In this document: positions 35,633-44,891 of the stretch, piece after piece | Layout: every line of letters begins with the position of its first letter | How positions within the stretch are numbered: the stretch's first letter is position 1 | Origin: Anaerotignum neopropionicum | GTDB lineage: Bacteria > Bacillota > Clostridia > Lachnospirales > Anaerotignaceae | Direction of reading: 5' to 3' | DNA: 64,000 bases | Assembly: GCF_001571775.1 (NCBI RefSeq) | Contig: NZ_LRVM01000002.1 | Location: forward strand, 370,367-434,366 | Program-made: the position numbers and the translations under genes | Notes under the pieces: generated by a model | Database searches by the model: none | Seen by the model: the letters and a program-made list of their open reading frames with translations, nothing else | What the model was told of the DNA's origin: nothing

Positions 35633-35866
35633 ATGGATGTTAATGAATTACTTGAGTATGCGATAATAGAGGCTGAAAAGATTATAATTGATGAAGTTTT
35701 TTTAGTGAAAGATCTATTTAAAGGATATGAATGGAATCGCATTCCTAGAAAAAACAGATTACTTCTTGGAACTTTGTTCTTAAATTATATTAATAAAGAA
35801 AAAACATTTATTATACCCATAGAAAAAACATCGTCTGGTCAACAGAAATATAAAAAAATAAAATAA
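35633..35866 (+). CDS. DUF1413-like small protein
   Basis: 77 residues, ATG 35633 after GGAGGAAAAGC; the frame extends to 35585 without a site. FLVKDLFKGYEWNRIPRKNRLLLGTLFLNY and the C-terminal EKTSSGQQKYKK match DUF1413, a small winged-helix-like protein often annotated as DNA-binding in Firmicutes. It is 52 bp before the methylase gene and probably its first operon partner. Function unknown. Confidence 0.6.
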   Translation: MDVNELLEYAIIEAEKIIIDEVFLVKDLFKGYEWNRIPRKNRLLLGTLFLNYINKEKTFIIPIEKTSSGQQKYKKIK

Positions 35867-35918
35867 TCAATGTGCTGTACACAGTCAAATTTGTATAGTA
35901 CGTAAAGGATGTGACAAA

Positions 35919-37997
35919 TTGAAATTTGAAAAGATACCTGAACTAACTTTAATTGAAAAAACTATACCTATTAAAGCTATTTCAGAATTAGCTAAAATAG
36001 AAGGAAATAGTAAACGACCTATCTATTCAATTCACAAATGGTGGGCACGAAGATTAAGCTCGGTTGTAAGAGCGATTATTCTAGCAGCATTTTTGCCATA
36101 TGATACTACCGAAGAAACATTTTGGAAAGCGTATTATCAATCTAATGATTTGAGCAAATTTACTGTTTTGGATACTTTTATGGGTGGAGGAACCTGCATT
36201 GTTGAATCAAAAAAAATGAAAGCTAAAGTTATTGGTGTAGATATAGATCCGTTGGCTTGCTTTGTAACCAAAAAAGAAATCGAGTCATATGAAGGAAGTA
36301 ATCTAAATCAAGAGTATAATAGAGTTATTAAAAATGTAGAAAAAATTGTTGAGAAGTATTACCAAACCAAAGTCGAAAACGATTTTTTTGAAGTAATAAA
36401 TTTTTTCTGGGCATACGATGTTGTATGCGAAAGATGTAATGAACATATTGTAGCACATCCACATTATTATTTAGCAAAAGATAAAAATAGTATTATAGCT
36501 TTTTGCAAGCACTGTGGAAAAATCGAAGAATTGCCTGCAAACAGAAAAAGATTTAAATGTAAAAACTGCAGTAAGATGACAGATATTTATCGTGGCTCCT
36601 TCAAAAGAGGAGTTTCTACGTGTAGTAAATGTGGTTCTTCAATTTCTGTCTCATCTAGTGTCAATGGAATTAGTGACTTAAAGCTTTTTGCTATTGAATA
36701 TGTGTCTAATGGGAAAAGGTATTATAAATCTGCAGACGATTATGATTTAGACTTATATGCTAAGGCACAAAAAGAATATTTAAACCTTAATAGATTGCTA
36801 AAAATTCCACAAGACATTATTCCAACTAGTACAAGCGGAGATACAAGACCACAAAGTCATGGCTATCTTCAATATAAAGATTTATTTAATTATAGACAGT
36901 TGCTAACGCTAGGACTGCTATTAGATGAGATATTGAAGACAAATGATGACAACATACGTGAATGGTTATTATTATCATTTTCTGACTGCTTAGCATCAAA
37001 CAATGTATTATGCTGTTATGCATATGATTATAAAAAACTTACTCCGTTGTTTGGAATACATGCATATACGGTACCTTCTAGAGTTGTCGAAAATAATGTT
37101 TTAGGGACCAGTACATTAGGTAGAGGAACTTTCAAAAAAACTTTTCAAAAAATGAAAAGAGGTAAGGAATATTGTCAAAAACCATACGAAGTTGAAATTG
37201 ATGATAAACAAAAAAGAAAAAAGGTATTTACAGGAGAAATTATAAATGATAGCGTTGCAATATCTGTTGATGATTTCTATAATTTGAAAGGCAATACGTT
37301 AATTTTAAATCAAAGTTCAGAAAATTTACAGGAAATTAAAAATAATACAATAGATGTTATACTAACTGATCCACCATATTATGATAATTTGGCTTACTCC
37401 GAGTTATCAGCATTTTACTATGTTTGGATTAAAAAATATATAGGTTTTAAGCATGATAGTATATTGGATCATTCAATATTTGTAACAAGTGTAGAACAAA
37501 AAAGTTATGAAATTTATTTGCAACAGTTAACTAATGTATTTACACAATGCTATTCAAAACTCAAAAATGAAGGAATTATGATTTTTTCATTTCATCACAA
37601 TAAAGTGGAAGCATGGACTTCTCTTGCGCAGGCAATTAAAAAAAGTTCGTTTAAAGTTACTAATGTTTTACCCATACGATCAGAAGGAAATAGTGCCTAC
37701 CATTCTTCAGAAGAGTCCATAAAATGGGATTCCATTATAGTGTTAAGAAAAAATAGTAAAAATATTTTTATAGAAAATGATTCTTGGGAGAATAAAATTG
37801 AATATTGCTTCAATGAACTTCAAATGAAAAAATGTGATGTTTTAAGTTTCTACCGGTCTTTGAAGTTGAAAGATTATGTAAATACATGTTTTAAAGAAGA
37901 TATGACTAAAGATATCAATGAGTTTTTTGATGAGCATCAAAAAGAAATTTTGGATGTTTTTAGAGCTAGGGAGGATAATAATGCCACAGATAAGTAA
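35919..37997 (+). CDS. DUF1156 DNA methyltransferase with zinc-ribbon inserts
   Basis: 692 residues from TTG 35919 (TTGAAATTTGAA). The N-terminus has the DUF1156 signature SIHKWWARRLSSVVRAIILAAFLP, then the AdoMet-binding LDTFMGGGT (about 84-92). Residues about 165-250 hold four CxxC pairs (CERC, CKHC, CKNC, CSKC), likely two zinc ribbons. The catalytic motif TDPPYYDNLAY is near 485. DPPY means amino-methylation of adenine or cytosine. DUF1156 methylases are found in anti-phage operons, where they mark self DNA. It overlaps the nuclease-helicase gene by 17 bp. All motifs are intact. Confidence 0.85.
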   Translation: MKFEKIPELTLIEKTIPIKAISELAKIEGNSKRPIYSIHKWWARRLSSVVRAIILAAFLPYDTTEETFWKAYYQSNDLSKFTVLDTFMGGGTCIVESKKMKAKVIGVDIDPLACFVTKKEIESYEGSNLNQEYNRVIKNVEKIVEKYYQTKVENDFFEVINFFWAYDVVCERCNEHIVAHPHYYLAKDKNSIIAFCKHCGKIEELPANRKRFKCKNCSKMTDIYRGSFKRGVSTCSKCGSSISVSSSVNGISDLKLFAIEYVSNGKRYYKSADDYDLDLYAKAQKEYLNLNRLLKIPQDIIPTSTSGDTRPQSHGYLQYKDLFNYRQLLTLGLLLDEILKTNDDNIREWLLLSFSDCLASNNVLCCYAYDYKKLTPLFGIHAYTVPSRVVENNVLGTSTLGRGTFKKTFQKMKRGKEYCQKPYEVEIDDKQKRKKVFTGEIINDSVAISVDDFYNLKGNTLILNQSSENLQEIKNNTIDVILTDPPYYDNLAYSELSAFYYVWIKKYIGFKHDSILDHSIFVTSVEQKSYEIYLQQLTNVFTQCYSKLKNEGIMIFSFHHNKVEAWTSLAQAIKKSSFKVTNVLPIRSEGNSAYHSSEESIKWDSIIVLRKNSKNIFIENDSWENKIEYCFNELQMKKCDVLSFYRSLKLKDYVNTCFKEDMTKDINEFFDEHQKEILDVFRAREDNNATDK

Positions 37998-40900
37998 ACA
38001 AACGCTTTCACAATTTTTGAAAACAGAATGTTATAGGCAATTAAAATTTATTTTGTCACCTCATGATAATAAGAAATACGCGCAAGAACGGTTAGACTAT
38101 AATATTCCACCAAGACAAGAGCCAAGACCTGGTATGGCGCTTGTTACACGAGCTGGGGTTGAATGGGAAAAAGAAAAATATGCAGAAGTACAAGAATTTT
38201 TTAATGATTTCACTATTATAGGGAATGCAGACGAAAATGGCGGATTTAAAACTATACAACTTTTAGATACAATAGCTGCTATTGAAAAAGAATCTTTTAT
38301 AATGCAACCAGAATATAAAATAGAAGAGTCTTCTATTTTTGAAAATCTATATGGTATTAAAGATTTAAGAAAATTAGTGAGTAACAATACTTTAGAACTA
38401 AGTAAGCTGCGTCCAGATATTATACAAGTATTATCGCCTAAAACATATGACCACTATGTAGCTCCGAATGGAAAATATGTACTTATCGATGGTGAAAGCA
38501 AATTAATACAGTTGAAAATTATTGACATAAAACATACGTCAGAGCCTTCTATTTCGCATTTTAGTGAATTAGCATATTATATGATAACTTTGTCATGCTG
38601 GATAAAAGATCACCACTTGGATGATAAACTTCAAGTGGTATCTGGTGCAGTCTGGCCCGGATCACACGATGCTTCTACTATAAGAAAAAAAGTCGCAGAA
38701 TATAGGAAACAAGGTTGCGATATTACTAATAGTGATCTCGTATCTTGGCTAAATGATGATTTGATTGAAATTCCATTTGAGGTTTTTATATCTAAAATTA
38801 TAAAGTTTTTTAAAAAAGATTTAGTATATGTACTACAAAATAATTGGGAGCAGATGGATTATCATGTTAACTCGTCTTGCAAACATTGCGATTATTTGGG
38901 GTATCCATGGAAAAATGGAAAAGGTGAATTCACTTATCATGAAAATCATTGCATGCAATTAGCATTACAAGAAGATCATTTATCTAGAATTGCTGATATG
39001 TCAAAAGCTGCAAAACTATCTCTAATTAATCAACATATAGTTTCTGGAGCTAATTTGTCTATACTTAATGAAGATAACAAGGTATTTGAAAATCACCAGA
39101 CATTGAAATCTAAAAGAATTTTATATCCTCAACGCGCATTATCTTTAATTGGTAATAAGGCAATTGTTCCAGAAAATGTAGGAACATCTTCAGTTATGCC
39201 TAAATGGTCAGATTTAAGTATTTTTATAACCGTGGATTTTGATATAACGAGTGCCATAACAGCTTGTATTGGGGTAAAAGCAGTATGGGTTAATACAAAG
39301 GACAAGAAAGAATTGGTTTTTTGGCCGCCTAAAGATCAAAAAACAATGGCGTATATGGTAGATTCAAAAGATATTGATGTTGAAAAAAGAGTACTTATAA
39401 AATTTTTGGAATTTTTACAAAAAATAATTGATGATGTAAAAAAGCTAGATGCTGACTCTACTTATCAAATCTATATTTGGGATAGTATCCAATACGAGCA
39501 CATAAAAAGAGTGATAAGCCGGAACCTTGAAGCGATAATACAACATTCTAAAATTAGAGATTTAGTATGGCTGTTTCCATCTGAAGAAACAATGGGAAAT
39601 CCCGATATACAACGACAATCACCAATAACAGTTGTAAAAGATTGTATCGGGAGCCTTACGGCGCTTCCCATTCCACATTACTATTCATTACTTGAAACAG
39701 CTCGTACTTATGGGAATCCTCAATTTAGAAATATGTTTAATGTGCATCCGCTGTTTGAAGATGCTTTAAGTGATCAAATACCATCAGAAAGAATTCATGA
39801 GATTTGGAGTAAAATTAACGAGCCATATCTTAATTGGACCACTCAATTAGGAATTTTAACAGAGACAGTTGGAAAGCGAGTCAATGCTTTGCACTCGGTA
39901 ACGCAAACACTTCAAAAGGACATAAGACCTATGTTGATAGAAATTGCTCCGAAAATATCAAAATCACTTTTACCTACTAAACAAGGCAAAATGTGTTATC
40001 CTAGCGAACTCTTATTTATGTTTTCCAAGCTAGATGCAAAATTGGATGAATTGGACATCCTTGCTAAAAGGTCGCTTCCTATATATGAACGTGAAGCAAA
40101 ATTTGACAGTGCTATACTAACAGAGCGGATTGAAGAAAAATATGATATTCTAAAACAATATAAAATCAGAAATGATGAGTATACTTATATGTACAAATTA
40201 TCAAGAAACTCTACTGATGTTCGGATTAAAGAAGGTGATTTTTCTGTAGCATTATCGCCAAATTGTGATGCCACATTCTTAAATAGAAAAATTTGCACGG
40301 TGCTTTTTAATGTTAATGATAAAATTAAATTCTTAACATTACAATATATTCTTAAGGTTACTGTTTTGAAAATTGATAGAGAAAATAAGATTATTGTTAT
40401 TAGAACGAATTCTTTTAGAGACGCTGATAACAATAACTGTGATCCAATAAAAGCCTTAGAGAATGCAGGGATATCTTTTAAAAGCAATATTTCATTGGAC
40501 CCAGTTTCTAGTGATTATTTTACGAAAAAATTAAAAGAGGCTTTACAAGATATTGGTAATCCTCAAATTACTGATACTAGTGTAGATGAAGTAACACAAA
40601 TTAAGCAGACAGGATTGACTAATTTACGTCCAAGAAAGACTCCAATAACACCAGCTTCTAAAATTTTGTGGGACATGGATTCTTATAAGAAAATACCTAA
40701 TGTTTTAATGAAAAATATGGATGATTCACAGATAAATAATCTCCTTGTGCAGGCTAATGCTGATTTGGAAAAAGAAAATCTATCCTTGAATCCCAGCCAA
40801 GAACAAGCTTGGAGACAAGCACTTACTAAAAGTATAAGCATCATTTGGGGTCCTCCGGGTACTGGGAAGAGCAAAACACTTGTATCACTAATTCAATCAG

Positions 40901-42264
40901 CTATAACAATTTCAAAAATTAAAAGGGAACCCTTAAGAATTCTAATAACATCGTTTACATATAATGCAATCGATAACGTGTTATTTGATGTAGCAGATAA
41001 AGTAAATTTAGATACGGTATTAACAGTGAGACTTTGTTCAGAAAGCAAGGTCAATCCGTCATGTCCAAAAGCTATAACACAAATCTGTACATCATCAAAA
41101 GCAGAAGTAGAAGCGTTGAAAAAGAGTTTGTCTGAAAACACAGGAATTACAATTGTAGGAGCTCCAGCACAACAAATTCACAAATTATTAACAGACAATA
41201 GTGTTTATGGACACAAAGAGTATTTTGATTTAATAATTATTGATGAAGCATCACAAATGAATGTAGCAAATGCAATTTTAGCATTCTGTGCTCTTGCCAT
41301 GGAAGGATCATTGGTTTTAGCTGGTGATGGATTACAGTTACCTCCAATTCATAAGGCAGAAATACCATTGGGCTGTGAAAATAAAGTTGGATCAATTTAT
41401 GATTATTATGAAAAAAATCATGGTATTGTTGCAACAATGTTGGAAGTCAATTATCGTTCCAATCAAGAAATTGTAAATTTTATAAAAGAAGCTGGATACA
41501 AAACAAATTTAATAAGTTATTCTACAGATTTGGAAATAAGGGTTAGTAATGAAAAAATAGATGACTTAGAATTACCTAAAGAATTGTATAAATGTGATGC
41601 ATGGAATGAACTTATTGATCCTCGAAAGAAGATCTGTTGCTTTACATATCCTGATGGAATGAGTAGCCAATGGAACGAATTTGAAGTGGATTCTGTGGCT
41701 ACAATCTGTGCTTATCTTAAAGGAAGCCTGTATTCTCAACTAAATTACGAGAAAGATGTAACAGGTAATAACAAAGCACTAAATGACAAATTATATGATG
41801 ACTTCGAATTTTGGACTAAAGGGATTGGTATTGTTACTCCTCACAGGGCGCAACAAAGTAAAATTGCTAGCAAATTAGATCTTTTGTTTGCAGGTGGAGA
41901 TCCTGTCTTGCAAGAAAGTATTCGAAACTGTGTTGATACTGTCGAAAGGTTTCAAGGCCAACAAAGAGATATTATTATAGTTTCATTTGCGCTTGGTGAT
42001 GTAGACATGATTGGTAATGAAGAAGAATTCATTATGAATTTGAATAGATTTAATGTTATGATATCAAGAGCCAGAGCAAAAGTTATTGTTTTATTATCAG
42101 AAGAATTATCCTACTATTTGGCAAGTGATATTGATGTCTTAAATGAATCTAAGCTTTTGAGCAAGTTTGCAAATACTTATTGTGACAACCGAATAAATTT
42201 ATCGCTTGGTTACATAAGTGATGGCAAACTAAAAGAAATTAATGGGACATTAAAATATATGTAG
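37981..42264 (+). CDS. Cas4/RecB-like Fe-S nuclease fused to SF1 helicase
   Basis: 1427 residues, ATG 37981 after GGGAGG (the frame is open from 37918). The N-terminal part is a Cas4/TM0106-like nuclease: C17 near the start, RPDIIQVL and LKIIDIKHTSE (D, then D-x-K), and CKHC plus a fourth Cys (about 300-323), the usual four-cysteine iron-sulphur pattern. A second nuclease-like or RNase H-like region follows (SIFITVDFDITSA, then IYIWDSIQYEHI, about 415-510). The C-terminal third is an SF1B helicase: Walker A WGPPGTGKSK (about 955), DEAS (about 1088) and VERFQGQQRD (about 1320). It likely unwinds and cuts DNA that the methylase has not marked. Confidence 0.85.
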   Translation: MPQISKQTLSQFLKTECYRQLKFILSPHDNKKYAQERLDYNIPPRQEPRPGMALVTRAGVEWEKEKYAEVQEFFNDFTIIGNADENGGFKTIQLLDTIAAIEKESFIMQPEYKIEESSIFENLYGIKDLRKLVSNNTLELSKLRPDIIQVLSPKTYDHYVAPNGKYVLIDGESKLIQLKIIDIKHTSEPSISHFSELAYYMITLSCWIKDHHLDDKLQVVSGAVWPGSHDASTIRKKVAEYRKQGCDITNSDLVSWLNDDLIEIPFEVFISKIIKFFKKDLVYVLQNNWEQMDYHVNSSCKHCDYLGYPWKNGKGEFTYHENHCMQLALQEDHLSRIADMSKAAKLSLINQHIVSGANLSILNEDNKVFENHQTLKSKRILYPQRALSLIGNKAIVPENVGTSSVMPKWSDLSIFITVDFDITSAITACIGVKAVWVNTKDKKELVFWPPKDQKTMAYMVDSKDIDVEKRVLIKFLEFLQKIIDDVKKLDADSTYQIYIWDSIQYEHIKRVISRNLEAIIQHSKIRDLVWLFPSEETMGNPDIQRQSPITVVKDCIGSLTALPIPHYYSLLETARTYGNPQFRNMFNVHPLFEDALSDQIPSERIHEIWSKINEPYLNWTTQLGILTETVGKRVNALHSVTQTLQKDIRPMLIEIAPKISKSLLPTKQGKMCYPSELLFMFSKLDAKLDELDILAKRSLPIYEREAKFDSAILTERIEEKYDILKQYKIRNDEYTYMYKLSRNSTDVRIKEGDFSVALSPNCDATFLNRKICTVLFNVNDKIKFLTLQYILKVTVLKIDRENKIIVIRTNSFRDADNNNCDPIKALENAGISFKSNISLDPVSSDYFTKKLKEALQDIGNPQITDTSVDEVTQIKQTGLTNLRPRKTPITPASKILWDMDSYKKIPNVLMKNMDDSQINNLLVQANADLEKENLSLNPSQEQAWRQALTKSISIIWGPPGTGKSKTLVSLIQSAITISKIKREPLRILITSFTYNAIDNVLFDVADKVNLDTVLTVRLCSESKVNPSCPKAITQICTSSKAEVEALKKSLSENTGITIVGAPAQQIHKLLTDNSVYGHKEYFDLIIIDEASQMNVANAILAFCALAMEGSLVLAGDGLQLPPIHKAEIPLGCENKVGSIYDYYEKNHGIVATMLEVNYRSNQEIVNFIKEAGYKTNLISYSTDLEIRVSNEKIDDLELPKELYKCDAWNELIDPRKKICCFTYPDGMSSQWNEFEVDSVATICAYLKGSLYSQLNYEKDVTGNNKALNDKLYDDFEFWTKGIGIVTPHRAQQSKIASKLDLLFAGGDPVLQESIRNCVDTVERFQGQQRDIIIVSFALGDVDMIGNEEEFIMNLNRFNVMISRARAKVIVLLSEELSYYLASDIDVLNESKLLSKFANTYCDNRINLSLGYISDGKLKEINGTLKYM

Positions 42265-42300
42265 CAAATATTTGCTATACTATTAAAGGAAGGTGTATTA

Positions 42301-43716
42301 ATGGAATACGATTATAAAAGTAAATTATGCACTTTACGGATGCGTAATTCAACGGTAAATAGAAGCTCAATAGTTGATGAGTTCTATAGTGATAGATCTA
42401 GAATAATATATAGTTCTTCTTTTAGGAGACTACAACAAAAGGCGCAAGTGTTTTCGCTTGAGCCTAATTCAAGTGTTAGAACTAGATTAACCCACTCGAT
42501 AGAGGTATCTGATTTAGGACGAACGCTTGCAAATAAAATAGGTTATAAATTATATGAAGCTAAGATTATTGAAGAGAGTATGGTACCCATGATAGTAGCA
42601 GTTGTAGAAAATGCTTGTCTGTTACATGACATTGGGAATCCTCCTTTTGGCCATTTTGGAGAAGCGGCAATTCAAGAGTGGGCAAGGACTTATTTAGGAG
42701 AATTGGCTGATAAAGCGCAAGTTCAAACTAACGATCTATTTAATCTGCTAATTAGTGATTTTCGTGAATTTGATGGAAATCCACAAGGATTCAGGATAAT
42801 ATCAAAATTACATTGTGAACAAGATGAGCATAGTTTAAATTTAACTTATGCGACTTTATTATGTGGCTTGAAATATTCACGTGCTTCTGGTGAAGAAAAA
42901 GGAGCTGGAATATTTAAAAAAGCTGGCTATTTTCAATCTGAAAAGGAACATGTTGAAAAAATTTATAAAGATATGGGTATGGAAAAGCATCATAGATATC
43001 CATTAACATATATAATGGAAGCTGCTGATGATATAGCATATTGCCTTAGCGATATATCTGATGGTATTGAAAAAAGAATTATTACTTCTAATGATTTTTT
43101 AAATGAATTTAAAAAAATTTGGAAAGAAGAATACAAAGGTATACCTTGTCCTGTGGACATACCAGAAAGTATTTCTAACTTTAGCATGGATGTTTCTGTG
43201 AAATGGTCGAGAAAGATTATTAACGAAGCTGCAGATAATTATATTGAAAATCATGATTTGTTTTATAATGGAAAGGCTTATCAGTTAATTCCAGAAGATG
43301 GATTAGGACGAGTCTTGGAAATCATTAAACAAGTATCACGTAAGTTACTATATAAGTCAGATGAAGCAGAAAATATAGAGTTGACAGGATATGCAGTTAT
43401 TACAGGGTTGCTAAATCATTTTAGTAGATTATTGTCATTAAAATTAGAGGATTTTACCAGTTTAATAAATGATAATAAAGCACAGAGTGGAAACACACTA
43501 GATCTCGAAAAACGTCTTTTTAATCGTTTAGGAGAGAGATATGTAAAAAGTTATATTTATGAGACACGAAAATTAGACCGAACAGATCCGGAATTTGTAG
43601 TTAAAGAATGGTGGTTAAGAACTCATTTGATTATTGATCACATAAATGGGATGACAGATGATTTTGCATTAGATACATATCAGATGCTTACAGGAATTAA
43701 AACAAATGTTTATTAA
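42301..43716 (+). CDS. dgt: dGTPase-family HD triphosphohydrolase
   Basis: 471 residues, ATG 42301 after AAAGGAAGGTG. Motifs of Dgt-type dNTP triphosphohydrolases are complete: RLTHSIEVSDLGRTLA (H65), NACLLHDIGNPPFGHFGE (H109, D110, H118, E121) and YIMEAADDIAYCLSDISDGIEK. The enzyme hydrolyses dGTP or other dNTPs. It starts 36 bp after the nuclease-helicase gene in the same direction, so it looks like part of that operon, not a housekeeping gene. Depletion of dNTPs is a known anti-phage strategy, which would fit a backup role here. Confidence 0.88.
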   Translation: MEYDYKSKLCTLRMRNSTVNRSSIVDEFYSDRSRIIYSSSFRRLQQKAQVFSLEPNSSVRTRLTHSIEVSDLGRTLANKIGYKLYEAKIIEESMVPMIVAVVENACLLHDIGNPPFGHFGEAAIQEWARTYLGELADKAQVQTNDLFNLLISDFREFDGNPQGFRIISKLHCEQDEHSLNLTYATLLCGLKYSRASGEEKGAGIFKKAGYFQSEKEHVEKIYKDMGMEKHHRYPLTYIMEAADDIAYCLSDISDGIEKRIITSNDFLNEFKKIWKEEYKGIPCPVDIPESISNFSMDVSVKWSRKIINEAADNYIENHDLFYNGKAYQLIPEDGLGRVLEIIKQVSRKLLYKSDEAENIELTGYAVITGLLNHFSRLLSLKLEDFTSLINDNKAQSGNTLDLEKRLFNRLGERYVKSYIYETRKLDRTDPEFVVKEWWLRTHLIIDHINGMTDDFALDTYQMLTGIKTNVY

Positions 43717-43864
43717 ATTTAGATGCAATAAGCTTGGTACAAAAGTGTCAAGAACAGCTTTTTTATATATTATTGACTAATTTATATAGAAAAGCATTAA
43801 CTATCAAAAAAATGAGATATTAAAAGATATATTACCGTAAATTTATAGGAATGGAGGGGCGTTA

Positions 43865-44890
43865 ATGGAATATTTAACTGAGAGTAAAATTTATGAAAAT
43901 ATAAAACTTACTTTGGAGAAAGCACAGCAGAAAGTATATTCTACTGTTAATTTTGTAATGGTAGAAACTTATTGGAACATTGGTAAACAGATATGTGAAG
44001 CACAAGGTGAAAATGAACGTGCGGAGTATGGAAAAGGTCTATTAAAATTTTTATCAGAAAAATTAACTGTGGAATTTGGCAAAGGATATACTGTTACGAA
44101 TTTAAAATATATGCGTCAATTTTATAATGCTTTTCCAAAACGTCACGCACTGCGTGACCAATTGAGTTGGACACATTATAGAATGCTTTTAAAGGTTGAA
44201 AATGATGCAGCTCGAATGTTCTATTTAGACGAATGCGCAAAATCAAATTGGAGTACAAGGCAACTTGAGCGACAAATAAACAGCTTTTATTATCAGAGGT
44301 TGTTATCCAGCCAAAACAAAGATAGCGTACGAAATGAAATTCAAACACTGGAAAAAGGCATTGATGCCAAAGATATTATTCGGGATCCATATGTACTTGA
44401 ATTTTTAGGATTAGATCAAACACCTAATCTTTATGAAAAAGATATTGAGCAAGGTTTAATTGATCATTTGCAAAAATTTTTATTGGAGCTTGGACGTGGA
44501 TTTTCATTCGTGTCTAGGCAACAACATATTACCTTTGATGGAGAGCATTATTATATTGACCTTGTTTTTTATAATTATATTTTGAAATGCTTTGTCATTA
44601 TTGATTTAAAAATCGGCAAGCTGACACATCAAGACATTGGTCAAATGCAGATGTATGTAAATTACTACACAAGAGAACTAATGAATGAGGGTGATAACCT
44701 CCCTATTGGTATTGTTCTCTGCGCTGACAAAAGTGACTCAGTTGTTAAATATACCTTGCCGGAAGATAACAATCAAATATTTGCATCGAAATATAAGTTA
44801 TATATGCCGACAGAGGATGAACTGAAACGAGAACTTGCAAAAGAGCAAGAATTATTGGAAACCGAAAAACATCTGCAAGAGGAGGAGTAA
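43865..44890 (+). CDS. DUF1016 (YhcG-type) PD-(D/E)XK nuclease family protein
   Basis: 341 residues, ATG 43865 after GGAGGGGCG. The N-terminal DUF1016 domain (ETYWNIGKQICEAQ, NLKYMRQFYNAFP, LSWTHYRMLLKV) leads to the nuclease domain with YYIDLVFYNYILKCFVIIDLKIGKL (D-x20-D-x-K pattern) and GQMQMYVNYY. Common in defence islands and in restriction operons. It is 148 bp after dgt, so a separate unit is possible. The next gene begins 1 bp after its stop. Confidence 0.88.
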   Translation: MEYLTESKIYENIKLTLEKAQQKVYSTVNFVMVETYWNIGKQICEAQGENERAEYGKGLLKFLSEKLTVEFGKGYTVTNLKYMRQFYNAFPKRHALRDQLSWTHYRMLLKVENDAARMFYLDECAKSNWSTRQLERQINSFYYQRLLSSQNKDSVRNEIQTLEKGIDAKDIIRDPYVLEFLGLDQTPNLYEKDIEQGLIDHLQKFLLELGRGFSFVSRQQHITFDGEHYYIDLVFYNYILKCFVIIDLKIGKLTHQDIGQMQMYVNYYTRELMNEGDNLPIGIVLCADKSDSVVKYTLPEDNNQIFASKYKLYMPTEDELKRELAKEQELLETEKHLQEEE

Positions 44891-44891
44891 A

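Noticed and set aside
35919..43716. DISARM or BREX assignment of the methylase-helicase operon
   Set aside because: No DUF1998 protein, PLD gene, PglZ or BrxC-like ATPase is present, and the helicase is SF1 with a Cas4-like front end.
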